A stretch of DNA of 64,000 nucleotides, from NCBI GenBank assembly GCA_003278225.1, contig QCGC01000002.1:120738-184737 (forward strand), written 5' to 3'. Below the pieces are notes generated by a model that was not told the origin of the DNA, searched no databases, and was given only the letters and a program-made list of their open reading frames with translations. This document shows positions 53,258-63,720 of the stretch, piece by piece. Position 1 is the first letter of the stretch. Every line of letters begins with the position of its first letter. The DNA is from Prochlorococcus sp. AG-363-P01 (GTDB lineage Bacteria; Cyanobacteriota; Cyanobacteriia; PCC-6307; Cyanobiaceae). A program made the translations under genes and the position numbers.

Positions 53258-53287
53258 ACACCCACCAATATGGTGGGTGTTTTTTTA
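53258..53287 (+). terminator. Intrinsic terminator of porin gene
   Basis: ACACCCACC-aatat-GGTGGGTGT followed by TTTTTT; second hairpin GTTCAG-attct-CTGAAC at 53235-53251. Confidence 0.93.
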
Positions 53288-53469
53288 TGAATAATCCCTA
53301 AATGCCCTAATTCTTTGAAAATAAATAGAAATCATTCGAATCTTTCTAAATTTGCAAGCTTCTAGTAGAAAAATGAGATTAAGCATGTCTTGCAAAGCTA
53401 AATCATTGATTTGTCTATCAGTCCTACTTTTGTTTGGATAGTTCTATGGTCATATATCTGCCATAGTCC

Positions 53470-54438
53470 ATGACCATTGCTTCTGATATAACAACTCTGG
53501 TTGGCAAGACCCCTTTGGTGCGGCTTAATCGTTTACCTCAGTCGTTTGGTTGTCATGCGGAATTATTAGCCAAACTAGAAAGTTTTAATCCAACAGCCTC
53601 AGTGAAAGATCGTATAGCTAGATCAATGATCGCATCAGCAGAAGCTGAAGGCACCATTTCCCCAGGGCTGACTGTATTAGTGGAACCTACTAGCGGCAAC
53701 ACAGGCATTGCTCTTGCCATGGTTGCTGCAGCAAAAGGGTATCGCCTAATCCTGACGATGCCAGACACAATGAGTCAAGAAAGACGTTCTATTCTCCGTG
53801 CATATGGAGCGGAGCTACAGCTCACTCCAGGCAAAGAAGGAATACAAGGAGCAATCGACTTGGCCAAAGAATTAGTTGAATCAACACCTAATGCTTATCT
53901 ATTACAACAGTTCGACAATCCTTCAAACCCAGAGATTCATGAAATAACGACTGCAGAAGAAATCTGGCATGACTGTGAAGAAAAAGTCGATGGGTTAATT
54001 GCTGGAGTTGGAACTGGTGGAACTATTACTGGCTGCGCAAGGTTGCTAAAAAAAAGAAATCCAAACCTCACTGTAATTGCAGTAGAACCTGCCGCTAGTC
54101 CAGTACTTACAGGTGGTTTACCTGGACCACATCAAATTCAGGGAATAGGAGCTGGATTTATTCCAGGGGTTCTTGATCAAACATTAATAGATGAAATTCT
54201 GCCAATCAGTGACCATGAAGCAATGGAAATGGGTAGAAGACTTGCAAAAGAAGAAGGCCTTTTGAGTGGTGTTAGTAGCGGCGCAGCCATTGCAGCAGCT
54301 ATCAAAATTGGAATGCGTAAAGAAATGAAGAAAAAACGCCTGGTTGTTATTCTGCCAAGCTTTGGTGAACGTTATCTATCTACACCTATGTTCAGTGGTT
54401 TCGCCTCACTACCGGTCGACAAAGATGGCCTCCTTTGA
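53470..54438 (+). CDS. cysteine synthase (O-acetylserine sulfhydrylase family)
   Basis: [65 protein letters not shown]. Confidence 0.95.
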   Translation: MTIASDITTLVGKTPLVRLNRLPQSFGCHAELLAKLESFNPTASVKDRIARSMIASAEAEGTISPGLTVLVEPTSGNTGIALAMVAAAKGYRLILTMPDTMSQERRSILRAYGAELQLTPGKEGIQGAIDLAKELVESTPNAYLLQQFDNPSNPEIHEITTAEEIWHDCEEKVDGLIAGVGTGGTITGCARLLKKRNPNLTVIAVEPAASPVLTGGLPGPHQIQGIGAGFIPGVLDQTLIDEILPISDHEAMEMGRRLAKEEGLLSGVSSGAAIAAAIKIGMRKEMKKKRLVVILPSFGERYLSTPMFSGFASLPVDKDGLL

Positions 54439-54462
54439 AATATCTCTGACAAAATTTCTTAG

Positions 54463-55161
54463 ATGAGACTAGACCCTTACGCAATTCTCGGAGTGAACTC
54501 AAAAGCTAGCTCTGAACAAATCAAGGCAGCGTATCGAGAATTAGTGAAGAAACACCATCCTGACGCTGGAGGTGATAAGCAAAAAATCCTCTCACTAAAT
54601 GCAGCCTGGGAAGTTTTAGGTGATAAAGAACATCGACTTGCCTATGACAGAGAGTACCAATCTCAGAATGCTCTTGGAAAGGAGGCTCAAGAACGTGAAA
54701 TTCGCAATGCCCGTGCTAGTTCAGCTGCACAAAAGGCCCAAGGTCAATCTGCAGCAGCTGAAGAAGCACTAATAAGGTGGCTAGAAGAGGTTTATACCCC
54801 TATCGACAAATTGCTTGGCCAAGTCATTAATCCATTTCCTGCACAACTGCAAGATCTCTCAGCCGATCCATATGATGACGCTCTAATGCAAGCGTTCTGC
54901 CACTACTTAAGTCAAAGTCAAAAAAAACTTGAGAAAGTAAACAAAATCTATCAATCGCTACCAACTCCAAAATCGATCCAAGATTTTGGTCTAAGTCTGT
55001 ATCACTGTTTTTCTCAAGTTCAAGATGCATTTAATGAAATTGAGCGCTATACAACAGGTTATGTGGATAATTATCTACATGATGGAAATGAAATGTTGTT
55101 AGAAGCAAAGCAAATGCGTTCACATCTAAAAAAAGAACGTCTTCGTTTAAAATATTCTTAA
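54463..55161 (+). CDS. DnaJ-domain protein with cyanobacterial C-terminal region
   Basis: DPYAILGVNSKASSEQIKAAYRELVKKHHPDAGGDKQKILSLNAAWEVLGD J-domain including HPD. Confidence 0.9.
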   Translation: MRLDPYAILGVNSKASSEQIKAAYRELVKKHHPDAGGDKQKILSLNAAWEVLGDKEHRLAYDREYQSQNALGKEAQEREIRNARASSAAQKAQGQSAAAEEALIRWLEEVYTPIDKLLGQVINPFPAQLQDLSADPYDDALMQAFCHYLSQSQKKLEKVNKIYQSLPTPKSIQDFGLSLYHCFSQVQDAFNEIERYTTGYVDNYLHDGNEMLLEAKQMRSHLKKERLRLKYS

Positions 55162-55193
55162 AAGATAAATGTAAACAATCTTTCAATATCAAA

Positions 55194-55439
55194 TCAAGAC
55201 CAGGCTTCTAATTGATCAATTCTCAACCATATATCTGGAACAGGCATTCTCCAACGTATTTGTCCGTAGGCTCCTTTAACAACTAATACCTCCCCAGGAC
55301 CTTTAAAAATATAATCAGGCAAAACTTGATCACTTGCCTTTGATTCCAGACTATTTTGATATGCCTGACGATTAACTTTCACTAAAGCTCCTTTTCTAAA
55401 GCTTGTCGCAGGTTTTGGGGCATCTGTTTTTTCTGTCAT
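55194..55439 (-). CDS. ndhO: NAD(P)H-quinone oxidoreductase subunit O
   Basis: FRKGALVKVNRQAYQNSLESKASDQVLPDYIFKGPGEVLVVKGAYGQIRWRMPVPDIWLRIDQLE. Confidence 0.93.
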   Translation of the reverse strand: MTEKTDAPKPATSFRKGALVKVNRQAYQNSLESKASDQVLPDYIFKGPGEVLVVKGAYGQIRWRMPVPDIWLRIDQLEAWS

Positions 55440-55504
55440 TAGTCTTTTCCTTGTACCCTAAAGCTATATGAATGGACTAAACCACGGCATGGAATTTGAA
55501 AATT

Positions 55505-55582
55505 ATTATTCTTCTAATTTGTCTAAGTGCAATCCACTCCCCAGGTTGCTGAATCTGATGCAATCATCAGAGTATTTTTTTT
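55505..55582 (+). ncRNA. Candidate small RNA with C-rich loop and intrinsic terminator
   Basis: GCAATC-CACTCCCCA-GGTTGC hairpin (55529-55549), then TCTGATG-caat-CATCAGA hairpin (55554-55571) and a U-rich tail with eight T (55575-55582); no ORF upstream on this strand to terminate. Confidence 0.5.
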
Positions 55583-55647
55583 CTATTAAGAGAGAGCTGA
55601 ATTAAAAAAATTGACCTTAGTCTCCACTTCAATACATCTTTTGATCA

Positions 55648-56589
55648 ATGCGCCTACTCCTGATTGGCTGTACAGGTTTTGTAGGTCGTGAATTAGTACC
55701 TCAACTTTTAAAAAAAGGTCATCATTTAACAATAGTCAGTCGAAAAAATATTCAGCAATTGTCTAATATTCTTCCAGACGATTGCTTAGCAAACCTGATA
55801 GAACTCAATCCTGCCAATTTGCAAAATTGGAAAAAAGAACAACTTTTAATTCCCCTTTCTAAAGCAGATGGTGTCATCAATCTTGCAGGAGAACCTATTG
55901 CAGAAAGGCGTTGGACATCAAAGCATCGCGAAAAGCTTCAGACAAGTCGGCTGAATACAACCCAAGGATTGGTAAATGCAATGAGTGGTCTCAAAAGACC
56001 ACCCAAAGTTTTAATCAATGGATCAGCTATTGGTTTTTATGGAACAAGCCTAAAAGACAAATTCAACGAGGACAGTAGAGCTGGAGAAGACTTCTTAGCA
56101 AGACTTTGCCAGCAATGGGAAGCTACTGCCCTCCAAAAACCAAGATCAACAAGGCTAATAATTTTTCGCATTGGAATTGTACTTGGGCCAAATGGCGGAG
56201 CTCTAGGAAAAATGGTCCCTATTTTTAAAACTGGGTTGGGAGGGCCAATAGGAGATGGAAATCAATGGATGAGTTGGATCCATCGCAGCGATCTATGTCA
56301 AATGATCGAACAAGCTCTAACTAATAAATCCTGGTCAGGTGTAATTAACGCTGTTGCTCCACAACCAAGCTCTATGAAGGATTTTGCAACCGATCTGGGC
56401 AAGTCCCTTGGCAAAAGAAGCCTTTTTCAAGTACCAGCAGCAATTTTAAAATTACTCCTTGGTGATGGTGCTCGTGTAGTAATAGAAGGACAGCAAGTCG
56501 AATCTATAAAATTACATAGACTCGGGTTTGAATTTAACCATTCCAATCTTAAGGAAGCATTCGCTAATATTAACCATCAAACAAATTGA
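55648..56589 (+). CDS. TIGR01777-type NAD-dependent epimerase
   Basis: MRLLLIGCTGFVGRELVPQLLKKGH, VINLAGEPIAERRWTSKHREKLQTSR, WIHRSDL. Confidence 0.9.
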   Translation: MRLLLIGCTGFVGRELVPQLLKKGHHLTIVSRKNIQQLSNILPDDCLANLIELNPANLQNWKKEQLLIPLSKADGVINLAGEPIAERRWTSKHREKLQTSRLNTTQGLVNAMSGLKRPPKVLINGSAIGFYGTSLKDKFNEDSRAGEDFLARLCQQWEATALQKPRSTRLIIFRIGIVLGPNGGALGKMVPIFKTGLGGPIGDGNQWMSWIHRSDLCQMIEQALTNKSWSGVINAVAPQPSSMKDFATDLGKSLGKRSLFQVPAAILKLLLGDGARVVIEGQQVESIKLHRLGFEFNHSNLKEAFANINHQTN

Positions 56590-56604
56590 CTCTAAAAGTT
56601 AAGC

Positions 56605-57801
56605 TCAAATTAAATCTGATATTGCTTTAGCCATAAGTTCAGAGCCTCCTCCTGTGCCTACTCTTTGCAAGGCATTCCGCTGAATTTCTTTTTTAAACTC
56701 TAAATCACTCTTAACCCTGTTAAGTAAATCAATAATCAAATATGCTGTTTCTATAAATGTATTTTTCTCGCCAACTATTCCCTCAATACAAAATACCATT
56801 GGGCCTAATAATCTACGTTGAGCCTCTGCAAAAGAAGCAGTAAATTGAGGGCCTTTCCCTACAAGTTGGACAACAGGTCTACCAAGGCCAACAGCTTGTT
56901 CAGTAGCAGTACCAGACATAGAAAGCACAACATCACTACTCTGAAGAACTTGAGAGAACGAATCTCGATGAACATTGACTATTAACTGATTACGTACTAA
57001 CTGACTTCCTAACTTATTGTGGTTGGAATCAATAAATTCCCAACCTCTAGAAACAACCAACTTTCTCAAAGCTGCATCACTCAAAACAGATACCAAAGGA
57101 ATGTCAAAACTGATCTCCTTACGGGTTATTTCCACTGAGGGGAAGTTCTCAAGCAAACGAAGAATTAATAGGAGATTCTCATCTAATTCAGGTCTGCGAG
57201 TACCTGGCAGCAGGCATAAACGATTCTGAATCCTTGGTAAAGCTGGTTGATTATCCAAAACTTGATCTAGAAAAGGGTTACCTAAGAAAATGGCCTTTCT
57301 CCAAAGTTGAGCAGTCAGGTCATCAGCGGTCAGCCAATCTCGGGTATAAATACTCAAAAATCTTTTACTAGATAAACAATGCTTGCATGGCCAAGGCATT
57401 TTCAATTTACCTTCATAGTGACTTGAATAAGCAACTAAATAGGTTGCGACTGGCAAACCTGTTAACCATGCAGCACAAACACAAATCACATCTCCTATCA
57501 CGACAATTAAGTCATAGCTCCCTGCAATTGAATACAAATGATTCAACCGGCGCAAAAGATAAAACAATTGACCCTGACAAAGTTCAGTTAAGCGCGCATA
57601 GAAACTTGTATAACCAAGACCTCCTGTGCTGAAAACTTTTGTTTTACCAAGTACTCTTATACCTTTTGCTAAATATGAATTACCATCTCCAACCAAAGGA
57701 AAAGCATCGACATGATGATCAATTCTTTGGAGAGCCTTCCCTATCAAGGCCCCTGAAAGATCTTCTCCATGACCATTACTTAAAAGTAAAATTTTGGGCA
57801 C
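56605..57801 (-). CDS. Lipid-A-disaccharide synthase-related glycosyltransferase-like protein
   Basis: LLLSNGHGEDLSGALIGKAL, LLPGTRRPELDENL, SMSGTATEQAVGLGRPVVQLVGKGPQ. Confidence 0.85.
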   Translation of the reverse strand: MPKILLLSNGHGEDLSGALIGKALQRIDHHVDAFPLVGDGNSYLAKGIRVLGKTKVFSTGGLGYTSFYARLTELCQGQLFYLLRRLNHLYSIAGSYDLIVVIGDVICVCAAWLTGLPVATYLVAYSSHYEGKLKMPWPCKHCLSSKRFLSIYTRDWLTADDLTAQLWRKAIFLGNPFLDQVLDNQPALPRIQNRLCLLPGTRRPELDENLLLILRLLENFPSVEITRKEISFDIPLVSVLSDAALRKLVVSRGWEFIDSNHNKLGSQLVRNQLIVNVHRDSFSQVLQSSDVVLSMSGTATEQAVGLGRPVVQLVGKGPQFTASFAEAQRRLLGPMVFCIEGIVGEKNTFIETAYLIIDLLNRVKSDLEFKKEIQRNALQRVGTGGGSELMAKAISDLI

Positions 57802-57802
57802 A

Positions 57803-58222
57803 TTACAAAGCTAGCCAGGTTTTGATTTTTTCTAAAGCATGCCAATCAGGCTTACGAGTCAAGCCATCTTCTATTGATTTTTTTAATTCTTTTTGTAGAT
57901 CGGGCACAGATATTAAAACCCTTTGCAAATATTCAATATGATCCCTAACTCCTTTAGATTTTGTTTCTAGCAAAGCCAAGCAAAGATTAATTCTTGATTG
58001 AGGGTCTTGTTTGTTAAGTTTGACTGCTCTCCGAGCAGAGCGAAGGGCTGCCTCATTCTGATTACAAAGAAGTTGAAGCCAGGCAAGACAAGTCCAACCA
58101 GCTGACTGATTAGGGGCTGATATTGTAATTGCTTCAAAGTCTGGAATCAAATCAGCTGCTTTTTCACCAGACTCATATCGAGCCATAGCCTGATTAAAAA
58201 GACTTTCTTCTTTGGTTTCCAT
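57803..58222 (-). CDS. TPR-like protein
   Basis: TPR-type pattern (GWTCLAWLQLLCNQNEAALRSARRAVKLNKQDPQSRINLCLALLE). Confidence 0.8.
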   Translation of the reverse strand: METKEESLFNQAMARYESGEKAADLIPDFEAITISAPNQSAGWTCLAWLQLLCNQNEAALRSARRAVKLNKQDPQSRINLCLALLETKSKGVRDHIEYLQRVLISVPDLQKELKKSIEDGLTRKPDWHALEKIKTWLAL

Positions 58223-58279
58223 TACAAGGTAATGAGAAAATGCAGTTCAGAGTGAAAAAATAAAAAAATTTTTAGCATC

Positions 58280-58672
58280 TCATACAGCAAATGAACTTCC
58301 GCAACCACATGTTTGGGTTGCGTTTGGGTTGGTGAAATTAAAACCTCCACCTATTAGTTCTGAACTGAAATCTAATTGCATCCCATAAATATAAAGAAGA
58401 CTTTTCGGATCACAAACCACCTTAAAAACATCACCCTCAGTGGAAGTGTAATCATAAAGTTCGTCATCCTGCTGAATATCTGTAGACGAAACAAAATCCA
58501 TGGTGTAACTCATTCCACTACAACCACCAGAACGAACTCCAACCCTTAACAACCTATCTGCACCTTGATCTCTACAAAGTCGAGCCAGTTGTTGCATTGC
58601 TATATCAGTAATCAAAATACCCTTACCATCATTGGCTGTATGCATCACATCTGTTGTATTTGGTCTGCTCAT
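58280..58672 (-). CDS. HesB/IscA/SufA-type iron-sulfur assembly protein
   Basis: ILITDIAMQQLARLC, GVRSGGCSGMSYTMDF, NPNATQTCGCGSSFAV. Confidence 0.96.
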   Translation of the reverse strand: MSRPNTTDVMHTANDGKGILITDIAMQQLARLCRDQGADRLLRVGVRSGGCSGMSYTMDFVSSTDIQQDDELYDYTSTEGDVFKVVCDPKSLLYIYGMQLDFSSELIGGGFNFTNPNATQTCGCGSSFAV

Positions 58673-58786
58673 AGGTAACTGGTTGCCTCATGATCACTTT
58701 ATAAAAGGATTTTCAATTGTGTTTAATGGAAGTCCTTACTCCTTACGTAATATTCATAGAGTCAATAAATTCTTTTCTTTAAGCGG

Positions 58787-60226
58787 GTGCGAGTTGCGAT
58801 AGTTGGTGCTGGTCTTGCAGGGCTCACAGCTGCTGTGGATCTTGTAGATGCCGGCCACACAGTCAACCTCTATGAAGCAAGACCCTTCGTAGGAGGCAAG
58901 GTTGCTAGCTGGGAAGATCCCAATGGGAACCATATAGAAATGGGACTACATGTTTTCTTTTTTAACTACAGCAATCTTTTTGCACTTATGCAAAAAGTCG
59001 GTGCAATAAACAATCTGCTTCCAAAAGAACACACACATTTATTTGTAAATAAAGGAGGAGATGTAAAAGCCCTTGATTTTCGTTTTGGACTTGGTGCACC
59101 ATTCAATGGTCTAAAGGCCTTTTTTACTACCCCACAACTCAATTGGATTGACAAATTACGAAATGCACTTGCATTAGGAACCAGCCCAATAGTGAGAGGC
59201 CTTATCGATTACGAGGGGGCCATGAAAATCATTCGAAGCCTTGATTCAATAAGTTTTCAGGACTGGTTTCTGCGTCACGGGGGCAATCAGCAAAGTATTA
59301 ATCGCATGTGGAACCCAATTGCATATGCCTTAGGTTTTATTGATTGTGAGGCAATTTCAGCACGGTGCATGCTGACTATCTTCATCATGTTTGCTACCAG
59401 GACGGAAGCTTCCAAACTCAATCTGCTTAAAGGATCACCACATCGCTGGCTAACAAAGCCAATCCTCGACTATATAGAAGCTAAAGGAGGCAAACTACAT
59501 CTCAACCATCGTGTGCGTAATGTTTCTTTTGCAGATGGTGACTCCCCCAAAGTGACTGGTCTAAATCTAAATACACCTAATGGAGAAGTTTTTGTTGAGG
59601 CAGATCAATATCTGGCCGCTTGCGACGTTCCAGGAATTCAGAGGCTAGTTCCTTCAGAATGGCGTCGGTTCCCCCAGTTTGCTGCAATCGACAAATTGCA
59701 GGCAGTGCCAGTAGCTACAGTTCAACTGCGGTATAACGGTTGGGTCACAGAACTGAAAGATGATAAAGCAATTATGAATCTACAGACAGCAAGTGGATTA
59801 GATAATTTGTTATATACCGCTGATGCTGACTTCAGCTGCTTTACAGACTTAGCGCTAAGTAGTCCGGAAGACTATCGATTAGAAGGAATGGGCTCTTTAC
59901 TTCAATGTGTTCTCACACCGGGTGATCCATGGATTTCAAAATCAGTTGACAAAATTGTTGAACATACTGATGCTCAAGTCAAACAACTTTTCCCATCTTC
60001 TCGTAATCTAAAACTAATTTGGAGCAACGTCGTCAAACTTTCTCACTCTCTCTATCGAGAAGCCCCAGGGATGGAGCCATATCGACCTGCTCAGAAAACA
60101 CCAATAAAAAATTTCTTTTTAGCTGGCAGTTACACACGTCAGGATTACATCGACTCTATGGAAGGTGCAACAATGAGCGGGCATTTGGCAGCTTCAGAAA
60201 TACTTCGCAATAGTCAGTTGAACTGA
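58787..60226 (+). CDS. zds: zeta-carotene desaturase (plant-type ZDS/CrtQ, GTG start)
   Basis: [65 protein letters not shown]. Confidence 0.95.
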   Translation: MRVAIVGAGLAGLTAAVDLVDAGHTVNLYEARPFVGGKVASWEDPNGNHIEMGLHVFFFNYSNLFALMQKVGAINNLLPKEHTHLFVNKGGDVKALDFRFGLGAPFNGLKAFFTTPQLNWIDKLRNALALGTSPIVRGLIDYEGAMKIIRSLDSISFQDWFLRHGGNQQSINRMWNPIAYALGFIDCEAISARCMLTIFIMFATRTEASKLNLLKGSPHRWLTKPILDYIEAKGGKLHLNHRVRNVSFADGDSPKVTGLNLNTPNGEVFVEADQYLAACDVPGIQRLVPSEWRRFPQFAAIDKLQAVPVATVQLRYNGWVTELKDDKAIMNLQTASGLDNLLYTADADFSCFTDLALSSPEDYRLEGMGSLLQCVLTPGDPWISKSVDKIVEHTDAQVKQLFPSSRNLKLIWSNVVKLSHSLYREAPGMEPYRPAQKTPIKNFFLAGSYTRQDYIDSMEGATMSGHLAASEILRNSQLN

Positions 60227-60251
60227 CAAAATACATCCTTGATAAAACACT

Positions 60252-60722
60252 ATGGGACGCTGGTTAGAACACACTGTTAGTTGCGAGATCCAGGCTTCTG
60301 TTTCAGATGCATGGGGAGTATGGAACGATTTAGAAGCAATGCCTCTTTGGATGAGCTGGATTGAATCAGTAAAAACAATTGATGGAACAACAAGTACCCT
60401 CCCTGACCTGACCGAATGGACACTGGCTGCCAATGGGTTTCGCTTTAAATGGCAAGCAAAAATCACTGAGCGTATAGAAGAGGAGAAAATTCAATGGGAA
60501 TCAATAGGAGGTCTCCCCACAAAAGGCAATGTAAGATTTTTTTCAGAAACAAAGAAAAAAACAATTGTCAGACTTTCAGTTACTTATGAACTACCAAAAG
60601 CAATAGCACCACTAATGAATCCAAGTATTTTAGGAGGTATGGTAACCAATGAGCTTCAAGGAAATCTAGACAGATTTAAAGATTTAGTTGAAAGTGGCTA
60701 TAGGAAAAAAACAACGTTATAA
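60252..60722 (+). CDS. SRPBCC (polyketide cyclase/START-like) protein
   Basis: EIQASVSDAWGVWNDLEAMPLWMSWIESVKTIDGTT...KITERIEEEKIQWESIGGLPTKGNVRF; directly follows zds. Confidence 0.85.
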   Translation: MGRWLEHTVSCEIQASVSDAWGVWNDLEAMPLWMSWIESVKTIDGTTSTLPDLTEWTLAANGFRFKWQAKITERIEEEKIQWESIGGLPTKGNVRFFSETKKKTIVRLSVTYELPKAIAPLMNPSILGGMVTNELQGNLDRFKDLVESGYRKKTTL

Positions 60723-60791
60723 AAAGTAAGTTACCCTAATCAGATAAAGGCTATACAAATATCAATATCTATTAGAAAGCTAATTCTTTTT

Positions 60792-61619
60792 TCAATCAAC
60801 ATTCTCTTTTTGATTGAAAGAAAGAATACATGCATTAACTAAACCTTCAAGGTCATGAGGCTCTGCTTCTTGATCAACTCGAGAAAAATATTTTTTACAA
60901 CTAAGACTTGTTTGAGGCCCAATTGAAATCAAATTAATTTCATCTAAATTTTTTTGCCAATCATTTCCAAACCTCTGGAACAATAACTGCGCTGTGTGAA
61001 CTACTGTTTTTCCACTAGTGAAGATAATTGCATCTACTTCTCTATTTAGAAGAGCCTTAACTGTTCGTTCTGGAATTTGCTTAGGGCAAGAAGATTCATA
61101 GGCTGCAACTTCAACAACCTTCATGCCTGCCTCTCCAAACGACTCTGCAAGAATTGTCCTCCCACCAGATTGAACTCTTGGTATCAACATTTTTAATTCT
61201 TCTCCTATAAAAGGAAAATGCTCTATCAAGCTATCAGCTACAAACTTTGGAGGCACAAAATCTGGAATAACCCCCATCTTTTTCAAGCTAATAGCTGTTT
61301 TCCTTCCAACTGCTGCAATCTTTAATCTATTTGAGTTATTTACTAAGCTAAGACTCATCGTTTGCAGCCTTTCCTCAACTGCTTTTACACCATTACTACT
61401 AGAAAAAACAATCCAATCAAAGGTCTCCAATGCGTTCAAAGCCTTATCGAGATCATCCCATTTTTTTGGAGGGCCAATAACAAGTGCAGGTAAATCCAAT
61501 ACCTTTGCTCCCTTTAACTTGAAAAGGGAATGCGCTTCACCCTGTTGCTCTAAAGCCCTTGTTAGGACAATGGTTTTTTGATTCAAAGGCAAATCAGAAC
61601 TAGGCATTCGTCTAGACAA
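60792..61619 (-). CDS. hemD: uroporphyrinogen-III synthase
   Basis: VLTRALEQQGEAHSLFKLKGAKVLDLPAL, FDWIVFSSSNGVKAV, AIIFTSGKTV, ISIGPQTSLSCKK. Confidence 0.9.
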   Translation of the reverse strand: MSRRMPSSDLPLNQKTIVLTRALEQQGEAHSLFKLKGAKVLDLPALVIGPPKKWDDLDKALNALETFDWIVFSSSNGVKAVEERLQTMSLSLVNNSNRLKIAAVGRKTAISLKKMGVIPDFVPPKFVADSLIEHFPFIGEELKMLIPRVQSGGRTILAESFGEAGMKVVEVAAYESSCPKQIPERTVKALLNREVDAIIFTSGKTVVHTAQLLFQRFGNDWQKNLDEINLISIGPQTSLSCKKYFSRVDQEAEPHDLEGLVNACILSFNQKENVD

Positions 61620-61676
61620 GAAAATTTATTACAAGGAAGCAACTAATTATCTCCTTGTTTGCAATCCATATAATGA

Positions 61677-63293
61677 TCAATCTGTGAACTCAAAAACTTT
61701 TTTATTTTTCAAGTCTTTATTTTTTTCATTTAATTGAAAGAAATAAGAAAGTGCATGCTTTTGAGCATCGGGCATTTGCCCAGGACTGTATGCAGATGGG
61801 ATTGAAGGATCAAGCACTTTAATCAACTCATCCCACAAATATGGGCTCCCATAAACAACCAAACCAGACAAACGATTATGTCTTTGAAGTTGAGAAATCA
61901 CTTCAGGCCAAGGTTCTTGATGCTTTAACCCACCTTGAAAAGGATTGCCTCTAATAAAAAGTTGAAGGAAAAATGATCCTTCACCAAAGATGTCTAACGC
62001 CAATGGCTCATTCAAGTCTTCTCGCCAAGGGTTAATTCCATGTTTATGACAAATAATAGGTTGATACCCAGCTCTCTCAGGAAGGCACAAAGCTGGAGAT
62101 AAAGTATTTAAAAAGGGACAAGGAAGTACTCCATCAACTCTCAATAAATTAATACCACCTTTATTTACACCCGAAGCTACATAATTATGAGTTTCGATCG
62201 AATTGCAAATTAGTTCTTTAGCTAAATTTCGATCAATATCAAACTCTATTTGATGTGATTGATTATTATCTAATCTCTCGCCAATTGTTAAATCGAAGGC
62301 TTCTATTTTAGCAACTACTTTTCTCTTTCTAATCAATGCTTCTTCAAGCCTTTTCATTGGAAGCAGTCCATTCATCAAGGCTTCACAAATTGCCCGAATG
62401 GCCTCATCAGGATCCTTGGGCATCAATAACAAATCAGCTCCAGCAGCGAATGCCATGACTGCAGCCTCACAACTACCAAAAGAATTAGATATGGCATTCA
62501 TAATCAAAGCATCAGTCACTAAAACACCATCAAAACCAATCTTGTGGCGTAAGATATTCAAGATCGTTGATGAAAGTGTCGCTGGATAATTAGGATCAAT
62601 TTTAGGTAGCAAGACATGTCCTGACATAACACTGTCTATTCCACTAGCAATTGCAGCCTTAAAAGGCAAGAGCTCCTCTTCTTCCAATCTTTTTAGATCA
62701 TGACTCAAGATTGGAAGTTCCAAATGAGAATCCACCAAACTATCGCCATGTCCTGGAAAATGTTTTGCACACGTCAACACACCTTGAGAAGAAATACCAC
62801 GAATAAATGCGCTAATTAAAACTGCAACTTGGACTGGATCTTCACCCCAAGCACGCATGTTAATAACTGGATTTTTAGGATTGCTGTTGATATCGCAAAC
62901 AGGTGCAAGCACCCAATTCAATCCACATCGACGAGCTTGAGAACCTGTACTGGCTCCATACCTCTCTGCAAGCTCAATAGCCTTCTCCGGAAACCTCTTA
63001 TAAATCTTTCCCACAGCCAAAGGAGGCATCAACCAAGACCCACCTTGGAAGCGTTGTCCTACTCCTTCTTCGACATCAGCACATAATAAAAGAGGACCCT
63101 TTGCCCACGACTTAAGAGTTTTGCAACGTTCTTGTAATTCAGTCGTGCAACCTCCAAATAAAATAACTCCACCAACACCTTCAGCAAGCAACCTCTCTAG
63201 GTCTCGATTTTCCATTTCCCATTCAGGGTATTGACGTTGAGAGTCAAGAAGATGCCCACTAGCGCGGACAACTAATAATTCCGCTACACACAC
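61677..63293 (-). CDS. Glycoside hydrolase family 3 / beta-N-acetylhexosaminidase (NagZ-like)
   Basis: LLLCADVEEGVGQRF, CAKHFPGHGDSLVDSHLELP, DGVLVTDALIMNAI, AFAAGADLLLMP. Confidence 0.9.
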   Translation of the reverse strand: MCVAELLVVRASGHLLDSQRQYPEWEMENRDLERLLAEGVGGVILFGGCTTELQERCKTLKSWAKGPLLLCADVEEGVGQRFQGGSWLMPPLAVGKIYKRFPEKAIELAERYGASTGSQARRCGLNWVLAPVCDINSNPKNPVINMRAWGEDPVQVAVLISAFIRGISSQGVLTCAKHFPGHGDSLVDSHLELPILSHDLKRLEEEELLPFKAAIASGIDSVMSGHVLLPKIDPNYPATLSSTILNILRHKIGFDGVLVTDALIMNAISNSFGSCEAAVMAFAAGADLLLMPKDPDEAIRAICEALMNGLLPMKRLEEALIRKRKVVAKIEAFDLTIGERLDNNQSHQIEFDIDRNLAKELICNSIETHNYVASGVNKGGINLLRVDGVLPCPFLNTLSPALCLPERAGYQPIICHKHGINPWREDLNEPLALDIFGEGSFFLQLFIRGNPFQGGLKHQEPWPEVISQLQRHNRLSGLVVYGSPYLWDELIKVLDPSIPSAYSPGQMPDAQKHALSYFFQLNEKNKDLKNKKVFEFTD

Positions 63294-63327
63294 TTACGTA
63301 AATCACTTTCTTTCAAAGCAATCACAA

Positions 63328-63720
63328 TTACTTAGTTATTTCACTAGATCCTTCTTCATTGGCTCGCCTTTCTTTATTCAAACGGTCCAAAATATTCAAG
63401 ACAGAAGCGCCCTTTTCCATTCCTCTATCCAAAAGAAAAACAATCTCCGGAGCACGCCTTAATTGCAAGTTTCTTCCTAATTCACCTCTAAGAAATCCAC
63501 TAGCAGTCTGTAAGCAAGTCATAACAGTATTCTTATGATTTTCTTCACCGTAAATACTCACAAATACTTTGCAGTGTTGCAAATCACCAGATACTTCTAC
63601 GTTTGTAATAGTGACCATCCCTAAATGAATGCGTTCATCTCGAATTCCATTAACTAATAATTGGCTCATTTCGCGACGAATGAGTGCAGCAACTCTTTCT
63701 ACTCTTCGTCCATTTGTCAT
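63328..63720 (-). CDS. rbfA: ribosome-binding factor A
   Basis: [54 protein letters not shown]. Confidence 0.96.
   Translation of the reverse strand: MTNGRRVERVAALIRREMSQLLVNGIRDERIHLGMVTITNVEVSGDLQHCKVFVSIYGEENHKNTVMTCLQTASGFLRGELGRNLQLRRAPEIVFLLDRGMEKGASVLNILDRLNKERRANEEGSSEITK

Noticed and set aside
57639-57941. 100-aa ORF antisense across the LpxB-like/TPR junction
   Set aside because: Spans two well-supported opposite-strand genes and lacks protein-like composition
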